Shown in pieces: positions 24,566 to 32,603 of a stretch of DNA of 64,000 nt (position 1 is the stretch's first letter; every line of letters begins with the position of its first letter). Source of the stretch: Tenacibaculum dicentrarchi (lineage in GTDB: Bacteria > Bacteroidota > Bacteroidia > Flavobacteriales > Flavobacteriaceae). A program made the translations under genes and the position numbers. The notes beneath the pieces are model-generated. The model made no database searches. It saw only the letters and a program-made list of their open reading frames with translations, and was not told the DNA's origin. Location: NCBI RefSeq assembly GCF_964036635.1, contig NZ_OZ038524.1, positions 2,113,001-2,177,000 on the forward strand, given 5' to 3'.

Positions 24566-26749
24566 TTATCTGATAAATAATAATTCTCTATATTTTGTTA
24601 AAGGCCATAAATTATCATCTACTAATAATTCTAACTTATCACAATGATAACGGATTTCATCAAAAAACGGTTTTACTTTATTACAATAATTATCGGCATT
24701 TTTTTGCCCAAAAAATTTGTTCGTTTTTTTACGTTCTTCGGTCATTTTTTCAATTTTAGAATTGATTTCAGCAAGATGCCCCGATATTTTTTTAATTAAA
24801 TCAAGCTGTTCTTTAGCATATTGCTCAAAGCCGTTTCCAAAAATCTCTTTCAAGCCTTTTACATTTTCGATTAAGGTATTTTGATATTGAATTGCTGTAG
24901 GAATTACATGATTCCTAGCAACATCTGCTAAAACTCTACTTTCAATTTGAATTCGTTTTGAATACTCTTCTAATTCAATTTCATGACGAGCCACCACCTC
25001 TATTTTATTCATCACATTCATCTCTTCAAAAAGTGAAATTGATTTTTCTGATATTTTAGCTTTTAAAGCCTCAGGCGTTGTTTTATGATTGCTTAAACCA
25101 CGTTTTTTAGCTTCTTTTTCCCATTCAATTCCATAGCCGTCGCCTTCAAATCTAATTTTTTTAGATGCCTTTATATATTCTCTTAACACATTAAAAATAG
25201 CCTCATCTTTTTTCAAGCTTTTTGCATCTATTAAGGTATCTACTTCAATTTTAAATTCTTTTAGCTGTTTTGCTATAATCGTATTTAAAACCGTCATCGG
25301 CCCTGCACAATTAGCCCACGAACCTACGGCACGTAATTCGAATTTATTTCCTGTAAAAGCAAAAGGAGATGTTCGGTTTCTATCGGTATTATCTAATAAG
25401 ATTTCAGGAATTTTACCGACAATATTTAATTTTAAATCTGTTTTTTCTTGAGGTGATAATTTTCCTTTGGTAACGTTTTCTAATTCGTCTAATACTTCGG
25501 ATAATTGCGAGCCAATAAACACCGAAATAATTGCTGGTGGCGCTTCATTTGCTCCTAACCTGTGATCATTACTAGCACTTGCCATCGATGCTCTGATTAA
25601 TTCTTCATAATCATGAACTGCTTTAATGGTATTTACAAAAAAGGTTAAAAACTGTAAATTTTTCATCGGAGTTTTTCCTGGGCTCAATAAATTAACACCT
25701 GTATTTGTTTCTAACGACCAGTTATTATGTTTCCCTGAACCATTAATTCCTTCAAAAGGTTTTTCATGAAACAATACTTTAAACTGATGACGTTGCGATA
25801 CTTTTTCCATCACATCCATTAATAATGAATTGTGGTCAACCGCTAAATTAGCTTCTTCAAAAATAGGCGCTAACTCAAACTGATTCGGTGCTACTTCATT
25901 ATGACGTGTTTTTACAGGGACTCCTAAAAGCATACATTCTTGCTCTAAATCGCGCATAAAACTCAGTACTCTATCAGGAATTGACCCAAAATAATGGTCA
26001 TCTAATTGCTGTCCTTTTGCAGGAGAATGCCCTAAAAGTGTTCTTCCTGTCATCATTAAATCAGGGCGGGCAGCAGCTAATGCAGTATCAATTAAAAAAT
26101 ACTCTTGCTCCCAACCTAAGGTTGCACTTACTTTTGATACATTTTTATCAAAATATTTGCAAACTGCGGTTGCCGATGTATCAACAGCTTGTAAGGCCTT
26201 TAATAAAGGCGCTTTGTTGTCTAAAGATTCGCCAGTATAAGCAACAAAAACCGTTGGAATACACAACGTTGTACCATATACAAATGCTGGTGATGTAGGA
26301 TCCCAAGCCGTATAACCACGAGCTTCAAAGGTATTTCTTATCCCGCCATGCGGAAAACTAGACGCATCAGGTTCTTGCTGTACCAATTGCCCACCATCAA
26401 AACGCTCCATAGCGCCACCACCATCAATAGTTTCAAAAAAAGCATCGTGTTTTTCTGCCGTTGCCCCTGTTAATGGCTGAAACCAATGCGTATAATGAGT
26501 TGCATTTTTAGACAGCGCCCAATCTTTCATACTTACCGCAATTTGATCGGCAATTTTTCTGTCAATTTTAGTTCCAAATTCAATGGCGTTCATCACACTT
26601 TTATACGCATCTTTTGTCATATACTGACGCATTGCTTGTTCGTTAAAAACATTTTTCCCAAACAATTCTGAACGACGCCCTTTTTGTTCTATAAAAACAG
26701 GTTTTCTGTGTAAAGTTTCTTTTAAAGCGCTAAATCTTAAAGTTGACAT
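24566..26749 (-). CDS. glnN: Glutamine synthetase type III
   Basis: A 727-residue GSIII, starting at MSTLRFSALKE (26749); the frame is open 15 codons further, but that would run through the -7 box at 26773-26780. It contains the GSIII-specific block FPHGGIRNTFEARGYTAWDP, the catalytic GWEQEYFLID, the ammonia/glutamate region NEVAPNQFELAPIFEEANLAVDHN and HEKPFEGINGSGKHNNWS. It makes glutamine from glutamate, ammonia and ATP. It is divergent from a second, unrelated glutamine synthetase gene with 187 bp between them. Confidence 0.93.
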   Translation of the reverse strand: MSTLRFSALKETLHRKPVFIEQKGRRSELFGKNVFNEQAMRQYMTKDAYKSVMNAIEFGTKIDRKIADQIAVSMKDWALSKNATHYTHWFQPLTGATAEKHDAFFETIDGGGAMERFDGGQLVQQEPDASSFPHGGIRNTFEARGYTAWDPTSPAFVYGTTLCIPTVFVAYTGESLDNKAPLLKALQAVDTSATAVCKYFDKNVSKVSATLGWEQEYFLIDTALAAARPDLMMTGRTLLGHSPAKGQQLDDHYFGSIPDRVLSFMRDLEQECMLLGVPVKTRHNEVAPNQFELAPIFEEANLAVDHNSLLMDVMEKVSQRHQFKVLFHEKPFEGINGSGKHNNWSLETNTGVNLLSPGKTPMKNLQFLTFFVNTIKAVHDYEELIRASMASASNDHRLGANEAPPAIISVFIGSQLSEVLDELENVTKGKLSPQEKTDLKLNIVGKIPEILLDNTDRNRTSPFAFTGNKFELRAVGSWANCAGPMTVLNTIIAKQLKEFKIEVDTLIDAKSLKKDEAIFNVLREYIKASKKIRFEGDGYGIEWEKEAKKRGLSNHKTTPEALKAKISEKSISLFEEMNVMNKIEVVARHEIELEEYSKRIQIESRVLADVARNHVIPTAIQYQNTLIENVKGLKEIFGNGFEQYAKEQLDLIKKISGHLAEINSKIEKMTEERKKTNKFFGQKNADNYCNKVKPFFDEIRYHCDKLELLVDDNLWPLTKYRELLFIR

Positions 26750-26772
26750 AATATAAAGTGTGAATTTGAGGT

Positions 26773-26780
26773 CAAAAATA
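26773..26780 (-). promoter_or_regulatory. Putative -7 box of glnN
   Basis: The minus strand reads TATTTTTG (TAnnTTTG), 24 bp before the glnN ATG at 26749, supporting that start. Confidence 0.55.
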
Positions 26781-26892
26781 CATAAATTTATCAAAATTAA
26801 AGAACACCCCCTAAAAAAACAGGGGTTGCATGATTAAAAACTAATATTAAATATTTTACCCCTATAAATTTTAGCATATAATATAAATTATT

Positions 26893-26900
26893 TATTTTTG
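26893..26900 (+). promoter_or_regulatory. Putative -7 box of the GSII-type gene
   Basis: TATTTTTG (TAnnTTTG), 37 bp before the ATG at 26937. Confidence 0.55.
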
Positions 26901-26936
26901 CTTTGAATTCAATTCTAAATAATAGATTCTAGTATC

Positions 26937-27959
26937 ATGGCAAAAATTAAGTTAGAGTATATCTGGTTAGATGGTTACAAACCAACTCAAAACCTACGAA
27001 GTAAAACAAAGGTTGAAGAGCATGAAAATTTTCAAGGAACTTTAGAAGAGCTAAAAAATTGGTCTTTTGACGGGTCTTCTACAAAACAAGCTTCAGGAGG
27101 CGCTTCTGACTGTGTTTTAAAACCTGTTGCAATTTATCCTGATCCTGCTCGTGTTAACGGATATTTAGTAATGAATGAAGTAATGAATGCTGACGGAACT
27201 CCGCATGAATCTAACGCTCGTGCTACTATTAATGATGACAATAACGATTTCTGGTTCGGTTTTGAACAAGAATATTTTATTATGGACAACGCAACACAAC
27301 TTCCTTTAGGATTTCCTGTTGGCGGATATCCAGGTCCTCAAGGAATGTATTACTGTTCTGTAGGTGGTAGAAATACTCACGGTAGAGATTTTGTTGAAAA
27401 ACATGCCGATTTATGTATTGATGCTGGTTTAAATTTTGAAGGAATTAACCAAGAAGTTGCTTCAGGGCAATGGGAATTTCAATTATTTGCAAAAGGTGCA
27501 AAAATAGCTGGTGATGAAATTTGGATTGCTAGATATTTATTAGACAGATTAACAGAACAATATGGTTACTACATCGAATATCACCCAAAACCTGTAAAAG
27601 GAGATTGGAATGGTTCTGGAATGCACGCAAATTTCTCTAACACTGTGTTAAGAACTTGTGGATCTAAAGAAACTTACATGAAAATATGTGAAGCTTTCAG
27701 ACCAGTAACTAAAGAACATATCGATATTTACGGAGCTCACAACGACCAACGTTTAACAGGTTTACACGAAACTGCTTCAATTACCGATTTCAGTTACGGA
27801 ATTTCTGACAGAGGTGCTTCAATTCGTATTCCTATTTTAACAGTTGATAACGATTGGAAAGGATATTTAGAAGACAGAAGACCTGCTTCAAACGGAGATC
27901 CTTACAAAATTGCTTCAAGAATTATACAAACAGTAAAGCCTGTTTGCGATAACTTATAA
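26937..27959 (+). CDS. Glutamine synthetase type II (eukaryote-like)
   Basis: A 340-residue glutamine synthetase with the GSII N-terminus (KLEYIWLDGYKPTQNLRSKTKV, followed by WSFDGSSTKQA). Further motifs are FWFGFEQEYFI (metal-binding Glu), NQEVASGQWEFQLF, DWNGSGMHANFS and HNDQRLTGLHETASITDFSYGISDRGASIRIP. It is a beta-grasp plus catalytic domain protein of the GlnII length class, not the ~470-residue GSI. It lies divergent to glnN; both make glutamine and probably share nitrogen control from the intergenic region. Confidence 0.92.
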   Translation: MAKIKLEYIWLDGYKPTQNLRSKTKVEEHENFQGTLEELKNWSFDGSSTKQASGGASDCVLKPVAIYPDPARVNGYLVMNEVMNADGTPHESNARATINDDNNDFWFGFEQEYFIMDNATQLPLGFPVGGYPGPQGMYYCSVGGRNTHGRDFVEKHADLCIDAGLNFEGINQEVASGQWEFQLFAKGAKIAGDEIWIARYLLDRLTEQYGYYIEYHPKPVKGDWNGSGMHANFSNTVLRTCGSKETYMKICEAFRPVTKEHIDIYGAHNDQRLTGLHETASITDFSYGISDRGASIRIPILTVDNDWKGYLEDRRPASNGDPYKIASRIIQTVKPVCDNL

Positions 27960-28005
27960 TATATTTTCCATTACAACACAACCAACAACAACAACAACAA
28001 AAGAG

Positions 28006-28030
28006 GCCTTTAAATTCGTTTAAAGGCTTT
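28006..28030 (+). terminator. Terminator of the GSII-type gene
   Basis: GCCTTTAAA and TTTAAAGGC enclose a TTCG tetraloop (28015-28018), followed by T-rich DNA. It is preceded by an ACA-repeat leader (27973-28000). Confidence 0.9.
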
Positions 28031-28063
28031 TTTATGCGATATATTTTATAAGAAAAAGGATTA

Positions 28064-28157
28064 TTTGAAGCTATTTCCCGCTTTACGCACTCGCTTTTTT
28101 TATTTTTCAAAAGAAAAAAATAAAAAAGAGCTCAAACAATTGCTTCAATCGGGGCTA
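28064..28157. repeat. Dispersed intergenic repeat, copy 1
   Basis: 94 bp starting TTTGAAGCTATTTCCCGC and ending CTTCAATCGGGGCTA. The outer parts are nearly identical to the copy at 62886-62972 (one substitution outside the centre), while the centre, an A/T hairpin, differs in sequence and length but keeps pairing. GAAGC/GCTTC and CCCG/CGGG can pair across the element. I know similar sequences from intergenic regions of other Flavobacteriaceae, but have no name for the family. Confidence 0.8.
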
Positions 28158-28428
28158 GGGATTTTGCTAGTTTTCAGAATTTTAGAAATTAATTATAATT
28201 TTACTGCAAAAACTCATAAACAAGCAGTCAATTCGAGTGATTTTTTTCTTTTTTCAATTTCTTCTACTCATTAAAATCAATCAAATCGATAAATACCATC
28301 AAAAAAAGCTAAAAAAATATGGCAAATTAAAATGCAAAAATGAGTTTAATTCAATTTAACGAAGTTCAATGTATTATTCTATGTTAGAAAAGTATTTTTA
28401 AATAAAATTCAAGCAGGCTATTAAGCAT
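28158..28428. other. Intergenic region without a gene
   Basis: A/T-rich DNA between the dispersed repeat and the antiporter terminator. No reading frame with a recognisable product, and no further repeat or RNA structure, was seen. Confidence 0.6.
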
Positions 28429-28457
28429 AAACCTCACAGGTTTTAATTGTGAGGTTT
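28429..28457. terminator. Terminator after the Ca2+/Na+ antiporter gene
   Basis: AAACCTCACA (28429-28438) pairs perfectly with TGTGAGGTTT (28448-28457) around a 9-nt loop, about 50 bp past the antiporter stop on the minus strand. Confidence 0.75.
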
Positions 28458-28507
28458 GTTGCTTTTATATAATAGTTTTTCTAATAAAAATCCATACAAC
28501 CACTTTC

Positions 28508-29452
28508 TTAACTCAATTTTAAATACACAAAAACAGTGTAAGCAACTAATAATATAATTCCATGAACCCAATTTAAGCGTAATTTCTTTGGGAAAAACGC
28601 AAATGGCAATATGATAAACGAAATGGCAAGCATCCAATAAATATCATTATTTACCAAACTTAAAGCATCAGTACCTAATTTTATCGGTGTAATAATTGAT
28701 GTAATTCCTAAAACTGCCAATATATTAAAGACATTCGAACCAATTAAATTTCCTAAAGAAATAGCTTTCTCTTTTTTCAAAACTGCAATGATTGATGCCG
28801 CTAATTCTGGTACACTTGTCCCTACCGAGACCACTGTAACACCAATAATAGCATCACTTACCCCCATACTTTTTGCTAAGTTTGTAGCACCATCAATTAA
28901 CCATTCAGAACCTAACCACAGGCAGAAACCACCAATACTTAAAAATAATACCACCTTATATAAAGGTAATTCTTCATCATCTTCAGGCATTTCATCGACT
29001 ACTGCTGTTTTTTGAAAACGCAATAAATACACTAAAAACACCACCAACATACTAAATAAAATAATTCCCTCGTATTGCTCAATGGTATTATCAAAAGCGA
29101 TAAAAAAATATAATAAACCTGAAGCTACCATCATTACAGGCCAATCGGTTTTATAAAAGTTTTTTTCTACTTCAATAGTTGATAAAATTAGCGTAATCCC
29201 TAAAACCAAGCCAATATTAGCAATATTAGAACCTATTACATTCCCTACTGCCAAGCCAGAAGCGCCGTTTAATGCCGACTTTATACTTACAATTAACTCT
29301 GGTGCTGAGGTTGCAAAAGAAACAACTGTCATTCCGATTACTACCTTTGGGATGTTTAATTTTAACGATAATCCAACAGCTGCTTTTAAAAGCCAATTCC
29401 CTCCAAGAACTAATAATAACAATCCTAACGCTATATATACAATATTATCCAT
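28508..29452 (-). CDS. Calcium/sodium antiporter (YrbG/CaCA family)
   Basis: A 314-residue inner-membrane exchanger with about ten helices. The two inverted alpha-repeats are evident: SFATSAPELIVSIKSAL with GNVIGSNIANIGLVLG, and SVGTSVPELAASIIAVL with GNLIGSNVFNILAVLG. Their Glu and Asn residues bind the cation. I chose the ATG at 29452 over 29473 because the TATATTTG -7 box on the minus strand (29471-29478) overlaps the upstream start. An acidic cytosolic loop (DEMPEDDEELPLY) joins the two halves. Confidence 0.9.
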   Translation of the reverse strand: MDNIVYIALGLLLLVLGGNWLLKAAVGLSLKLNIPKVVIGMTVVSFATSAPELIVSIKSALNGASGLAVGNVIGSNIANIGLVLGITLILSTIEVEKNFYKTDWPVMMVASGLLYFFIAFDNTIEQYEGIILFSMLVVFLVYLLRFQKTAVVDEMPEDDEELPLYKVVLFLSIGGFCLWLGSEWLIDGATNLAKSMGVSDAIIGVTVVSVGTSVPELAASIIAVLKKEKAISLGNLIGSNVFNILAVLGITSIITPIKLGTDALSLVNNDIYWMLAISFIILPFAFFPKKLRLNWVHGIILLVAYTVFVYLKLS

Positions 29453-29470
29453 CGATTCTATTTTTTCTTG

Positions 29471-29478
29471 CAAATATA
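29471..29478 (-). promoter_or_regulatory. Putative -7 box of the antiporter gene
   Basis: The minus strand reads TATATTTG (TAnnTTTG), 19 bp before the chosen ATG at 29452. Confidence 0.55.
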
Positions 29479-29817
29479 GAACTTTGACATCAAAATAAAC
29501 AAGTGCTAAAAAGCTTTAAAAAAGAACAAATACCAAAAAATAAGCTTTATAAACACCTGTTTTCCTTTATTTTCTTTAAAATAATTATAAAACCCCAATA
29601 TTAAATTATCATTAAAAACATAAAAGTAAGTTTTTGATTAAAAATAAGAACACTAAACAAGTAAACTATCTTATAAATTAAAACTATTTATCACCTTTTA
29701 ACTTCTTATTTAAATCTAAACCTATTAAATGCTAAATATCTTTTTGGAAGCGAGCTTTTCTTTACACTATATTCATAAAAAATTAAGAATTATAAACCAA
29801 TTAAAAACACCTAAAAA
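29479..29817. other. Intergenic region, divergent promoters only
   Basis: About 340 bp of A/T-rich DNA between the antiporter and the SPFH unit. TATCTTTTTGG near 29738 resembles a -7 box with two extra T. No gene seen. Confidence 0.5.
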
Positions 29818-29889
29818 ATGATTGCTATTACATTAAAACTAATTATTATCGCAATAAAAATTGCAACGATTATCGCTTTATTATCATAA
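29818..29889 (+). CDS. Putative 23-residue hydrophobic peptide
   Basis: A tiny frame starting MIAITLKLIIIAIKIATIIA and ending LLS. It is almost entirely Ile/Leu/Ala/Thr with three lysines, i.e. one membrane helix. It ends 27 bp before the SPFH gene on the same strand and its ATG follows an A-rich stretch like that before other starts here. It may be a small membrane protein or a leader; chance cannot be excluded at this length. Confidence 0.35.
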   Translation: MIAITLKLIIIAIKIATIIALLS

Positions 29890-29916
29890 CCAACTTTTAA
29901 AACCAAACTATATTTT

Positions 29917-31260
29917 ATGCTAACATTTATCGGAGTATTATTAATTATTATGGGGCTAACAACTATGTTATTAAGCTCAATTATTAAAAACAACAAAATT
30001 TTAACTTGGTTTACTTTTCAAAGAAGTATTCAATTAACAGCACTTGGTGCCTTTATGAGTATTATTACAGGAATGTTTTTTTATGCAGATGCAGGTACTG
30101 CTTATGCGGTACAATACGTTTCTGGTGGCGATAAAATGATTACAACCCAAGGATTAAAATTAAAATGGTGGGGACGAATTATTCCTTTATCGTATGAAAC
30201 ATCTATAAAAGATATTATTGTTAAAGATGAAAATGAATTACCAAAAAGTGACCGAGGTATTTATAACCGAAAAGCTCAAAAATGGGAATTTAGCGATGCT
30301 ATTAAAGCCGAAATAAGCACTTCTGTTATTGTAGGAGTAAATATTAATGATGAAGCAGTTTTTTTAAACATGGCAGATAGAAACAGAAGTGAATCTAAAT
30401 TAATCTATGGAAGAGTTTTACCAAATATTGATGCCGCTATAAAAAACACCTGTAAATTGATGGACGCACAAGATTATATTTCTGGACAGGCTTCTGATTT
30501 TGATAGGTATTTTAGAGATCAATTAGAAAACGGAATGTATCAAGTAGAGCAATATTACGAATCGGAAAATAGTAATGAAGTTGTAGGCGATACAACCACT
30601 ATTCGAAAAATAAAAATCGGAAAATCAAGTAAACAGAAAAAATTTAGAATAAAAAGAACCAAAGATGGTACTATTATTAGAGATGATTCTAATACATTAA
30701 AACAATATGGTTTAAAAATTTACCAAGCACAAGTAACGGGTATTGATTGGGAATCTTCTTTTGATGAGCGTTTAGATTTACAAAAAAATGAAGTTGCCCA
30801 AACTCAATTAGAAAAACAACAAGCCGAACGTGAATATTACAGAGCTAAAAAAGAAGTTGCTAAAGGAGAATCTGAAAAAGCAAAAGAAAGAGCAAGGTTA
30901 GAAAAAATCCAAATTCAACAAACAATTGAAGCCGAAACAGAAGCAAAAGTAGCTGGATTTAATTTAATCAAAGAAAAAAAGCAATTTGAAGTTGAGCAAT
31001 ACAAAGCCAAAAGTAAAAAAGTAGCTGCCGAAGCGCAATATTATGAAAATGCTAAATTAGTTAGTGCTGGTTTAACTCCACAAGAAAAAGCAGAATGGGA
31101 ATATAAAACAGCCGTTGGTGTTGCCCAGCAAATAAAAGACTTACAACTTCCCACTACTTATATTGAAGGTGGAAATAACGGAGGAAACGCAAACGGAAGC
31201 TTATTACAGTCATTAATTGGTGCTGACTTAGCAAAAAAAATGATGCAAAATAAAAAATAA
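29917..31260 (+). CDS. SPFH/Band 7 domain membrane protein
   Basis: A 447-residue protein with two N-terminal membrane segments (LTFIGVLLIIMGLTTMLLSS and ALGAFMSIITGMFFY), an SPFH-like domain (~75-270, GTAYAVQYVSGGDKMITTQGLKLKWWGRIIPLSYE onward) and a long charged coiled coil (~285-390, rich in Lys/Glu/Gln/Ala). The C-terminus is Gly/Asn-rich (EGGNNGGNANGS) and then helical. This is the flotillin/stomatin layout; such proteins oligomerise into membrane rings and organise microdomains or proteases. No NfeD or protease partner gene is adjacent. Confidence 0.8.
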   Translation: MLTFIGVLLIIMGLTTMLLSSIIKNNKILTWFTFQRSIQLTALGAFMSIITGMFFYADAGTAYAVQYVSGGDKMITTQGLKLKWWGRIIPLSYETSIKDIIVKDENELPKSDRGIYNRKAQKWEFSDAIKAEISTSVIVGVNINDEAVFLNMADRNRSESKLIYGRVLPNIDAAIKNTCKLMDAQDYISGQASDFDRYFRDQLENGMYQVEQYYESENSNEVVGDTTTIRKIKIGKSSKQKKFRIKRTKDGTIIRDDSNTLKQYGLKIYQAQVTGIDWESSFDERLDLQKNEVAQTQLEKQQAEREYYRAKKEVAKGESEKAKERARLEKIQIQQTIEAETEAKVAGFNLIKEKKQFEVEQYKAKSKKVAAEAQYYENAKLVSAGLTPQEKAEWEYKTAVGVAQQIKDLQLPTTYIEGGNNGGNANGSLLQSLIGADLAKKMMQNKK

Positions 31261-31356
31261 AATGGCTTTTATTACTAAGGGCAACCTATCTAGATTTATG
31301 TTACCCTTAGTAATACATTATTTTTCAGTATTTTTGATATAGAATTAAATATTTCA

Positions 31357-31509
31357 ATGAAAAAACATTTTTTTAAAGCTTTAGCAAAACTAAACAAACT
31401 ACTACTACCCTCTTTTACAAAAAGAGCATTAGATATTTCTACAGCTTCAAAATTTCAATTAGCAATTATTGGATGGCGAGCATTTATTACTATAAACTCA
31501 TTAGATTAA
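31357..31509 (+). CDS. Small basic conserved-looking protein (50 aa)
   Basis: A 50-codon frame starting MKKHFFKALAKLNKLLLPSF, with SKFQLAIIGWRAFITINSLD at the C-terminus. It has amphipathic helices, is basic, and resembles short flavobacterial proteins that I remember being labelled loosely (some as SsrA-binding, which I doubt, as SmpB is ~150 residues). It sits 97 bp after the SPFH gene and 19 bp before the DUF2007 gene. Function unknown. Confidence 0.55.
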   Translation: MKKHFFKALAKLNKLLLPSFTKRALDISTASKFQLAIIGWRAFITINSLD

Positions 31510-31528
31510 CATATTAAAACCTAAAATT

Positions 31529-31753
31529 ATGAAAGAACACGTAAAAGTATATACCGGAACTTCAATATTAGCAAATAGGCTTGCTTTTTTATTAGATGAA
31601 GCTAAAATACCAAGCTTAGTTAAAGACACAAAAGAATCTGGGAGATTAGCAGGTTTTGGTGCCACAGGTGACTCTTGTGAATTATTTATATATAAATCTG
31701 ATTTTCAAGGCGCTGAAGAAATAATAAATAACTTCAAAAAAGAATTAAATTAA
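31529..31753 (+). CDS. DUF2007 domain protein
   Basis: A 74-residue protein of the DUF2007 (putative signal-transducing) family. The pattern VYTGTSILANRLAFLLDEAKIPSLVKD, an internal Gly-rich turn, then ELFIYKSDFQGAEEIINNF is an alpha-beta ferredoxin-like fold. Small, cytosolic, function not established. It is the last gene before the tRNA-Arg gene. Confidence 0.8.
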   Translation: MKEHVKVYTGTSILANRLAFLLDEAKIPSLVKDTKESGRLAGFGATGDSCELFIYKSDFQGAEEIINNFKKELN

Positions 31754-31832
31754 TTTTTGAAAAAAAAAGTAAAAAAAACTTGAATTTATTTTTTTTATCA
31801 ATAAAACAGTTGTAGATTTGCACTCGCAATAC

Positions 31833-31906
31833 GGCCATGTGGCGCAACTGAATAGCGCACTTGATTACGGCTCAAGAGGTTGCAGGTTTGAATCCTGCCA
31901 TGGTCA
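31833..31906 (+). tRNA. tRNA-Arg (anticodon ACG)
   Basis: A complete cloverleaf: acceptor GGCCATG/CATGGTC (one G-T pair) with discriminator A31906, anticodon stem CTTGA/TCAAG around loop TTACGGC (anticodon ACG at 31867-31869), and T arm GCAGG-TTTGAAT-CCTGC. CCA is not encoded. TAGATTTG at 31813-31820 is a -7 box 13 bp upstream. Its 3' part is duplicated at 37423-37472, marking it as the integration site of the element downstream. The gene itself is intact. Confidence 0.93.
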
Positions 31907-31909
31907 CAA
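31860..31909 (+). repeat. attL: left 50-bp direct repeat
   Basis: Begins CTTGATTACGGCTCAAG (anticodon stem-loop) and ends CCATGGTCACAA. Identical to 37423-37472. It lies within and just past the tRNA-Arg gene, so integration leaves the tRNA functional. Confidence 0.92.
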
Positions 31910-31910
31910 C

Positions 31911-31952
31911 AAAACCAGTAGTTACAGACGTTTCTGTAAATGCTGGTTTTTT
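31911..31952 (+). terminator. Element-borne terminator after tRNA-Arg
   Basis: AAAACCAG (31911-31918) pairs with CTGGTTTT (31943-31950), with an inner TTACAGA/TCTGTAA stem and CGTT loop, then T-rich DNA. It lies inside the element and ends the tRNA transcript; the original chromosomal terminator was displaced to 37476-37505. Confidence 0.8.
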
Positions 31953-31977
31953 CATTTGCAGAATATTTGCAGAAAAA
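31953..31977. repeat. Arm-type repeat, left end
   Basis: 25 bp, CATTTGCAGAATATTTGCAG followed by five A, identical to 37287-37311 in the same orientation. Each is itself two TTTGCAGAA units separated by TA. Placed 43 bp inside attL, it is a likely integrase or excisionase arm-binding site. Confidence 0.75.
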
Positions 31978-32099
31978 TAGATAATTAAATAATTATTTTA
32001 AGTTTTGTTTCTGCTGATAGTGTTACTCTATTGCTGAATTGTTAGGCTCTTTTTTTAAATGTACGAAAACTATCTTCTCTTTTTTTATACACACTCGCA

Positions 32100-32197
32100 T
32101 AACAGATACCAAGTAACTATCAAAATAAACACCTCAACAAACGCAAATAATATTTTAAAACTCTTTGTAGTTGAGGTTATAAAATTAGCTTAAAACG
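32100..32197. repeat. 98-nt tandem structured repeat, copy A
   Basis: Aligns without gaps to 32327-32424 with 77 of 98 identical positions. It contains an inverted repeat, ACCTCAAC (32131-32138) with GTTGAGGT (32170-32177). Relative to copy B one internal pair changes from A-T to G-C, keeping the stem. It lies in the ~550-bp gene-free end of the element together with repeated GGCTCTTTTTT motifs (32045, 32245, 32424). Confidence 0.75.
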
Positions 32198-32326
32198 TAC
32201 ATTTCAGATGTTAAAGTAAATTGTAAAGACGGTTGGTTTAAAACGGCTCTTTTTTTATAGTGTCTAAAACATCGCAATATTTTTTTTCTTATAGTGTTCA
32301 AAACGTAGATACAAAGTACATACGTG

Positions 32327-32424
32327 TAACAGATACCAATTAACTACAAAAATAAGAACCTCAGCAAACGCAAAGAATAATTTAATATACTTTACTACTG
32401 AGGTTATAAGACTGCTTTAAAACG
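32327..32424. repeat. 98-nt tandem structured repeat, copy B
   Basis: Second copy, with stem AACCTCAG (32357-32364) and CTGAGGTT (32398-32405). It begins TAACAGATACCAA and ends TTTAAAACG as copy A does. The two starts are 227 bp apart. Possible roles are a structured RNA, a protein-binding locus or part of a replication/packaging site; nothing here decides among them. Confidence 0.75.
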
Positions 32425-32457
32425 GCTCTTTTTTATAATGTAAGAAAACTCTTTGTT

Positions 32458-32598
32458 TTAAATTATTCTATATTTTTGAGGTGTTTTAATTCTTCTAAAA
32501 TCTTTAAAAACTCCATCTATTAAAATTGTGAAATAATTGCCTCCTATTCTGTAAATATTTTTACGCTCAATTACTCTTAAATGTTTATGTTTTTTCAT
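32458..32598 (-). CDS. Small basic protein of the element (46 aa)
   Basis: A 46-codon frame starting MKKHKHLRVIERKNIYRIGG and ending RRIKTPQKYRII. Its ATG is 5 bp past the stop of the zinc-finger/Toprim gene on the same strand, a spacing that suggests coupled translation. It is basic with a beta-rich pattern (NYFTILIDGVFKDF). Not recognised; a small nucleic-acid-binding protein would fit. Confidence 0.5.
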   Translation of the reverse strand: MKKHKHLRVIERKNIYRIGGNYFTILIDGVFKDFRRIKTPQKYRII

Positions 32599-32603
32599 TA
32601 TTT

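Noticed and set aside
27973..28000. ACA-repeat tract as a microsatellite or regulatory repeat
   Set aside because: Short leader directly before a terminator; no sign of function beyond a single-stranded spacer.
28065..28274. 69-codon frame downstream of the GSII-type gene
   Set aside because: Starts inside the dispersed repeat, whose second copy has a different central length and frame; not a protein gene.
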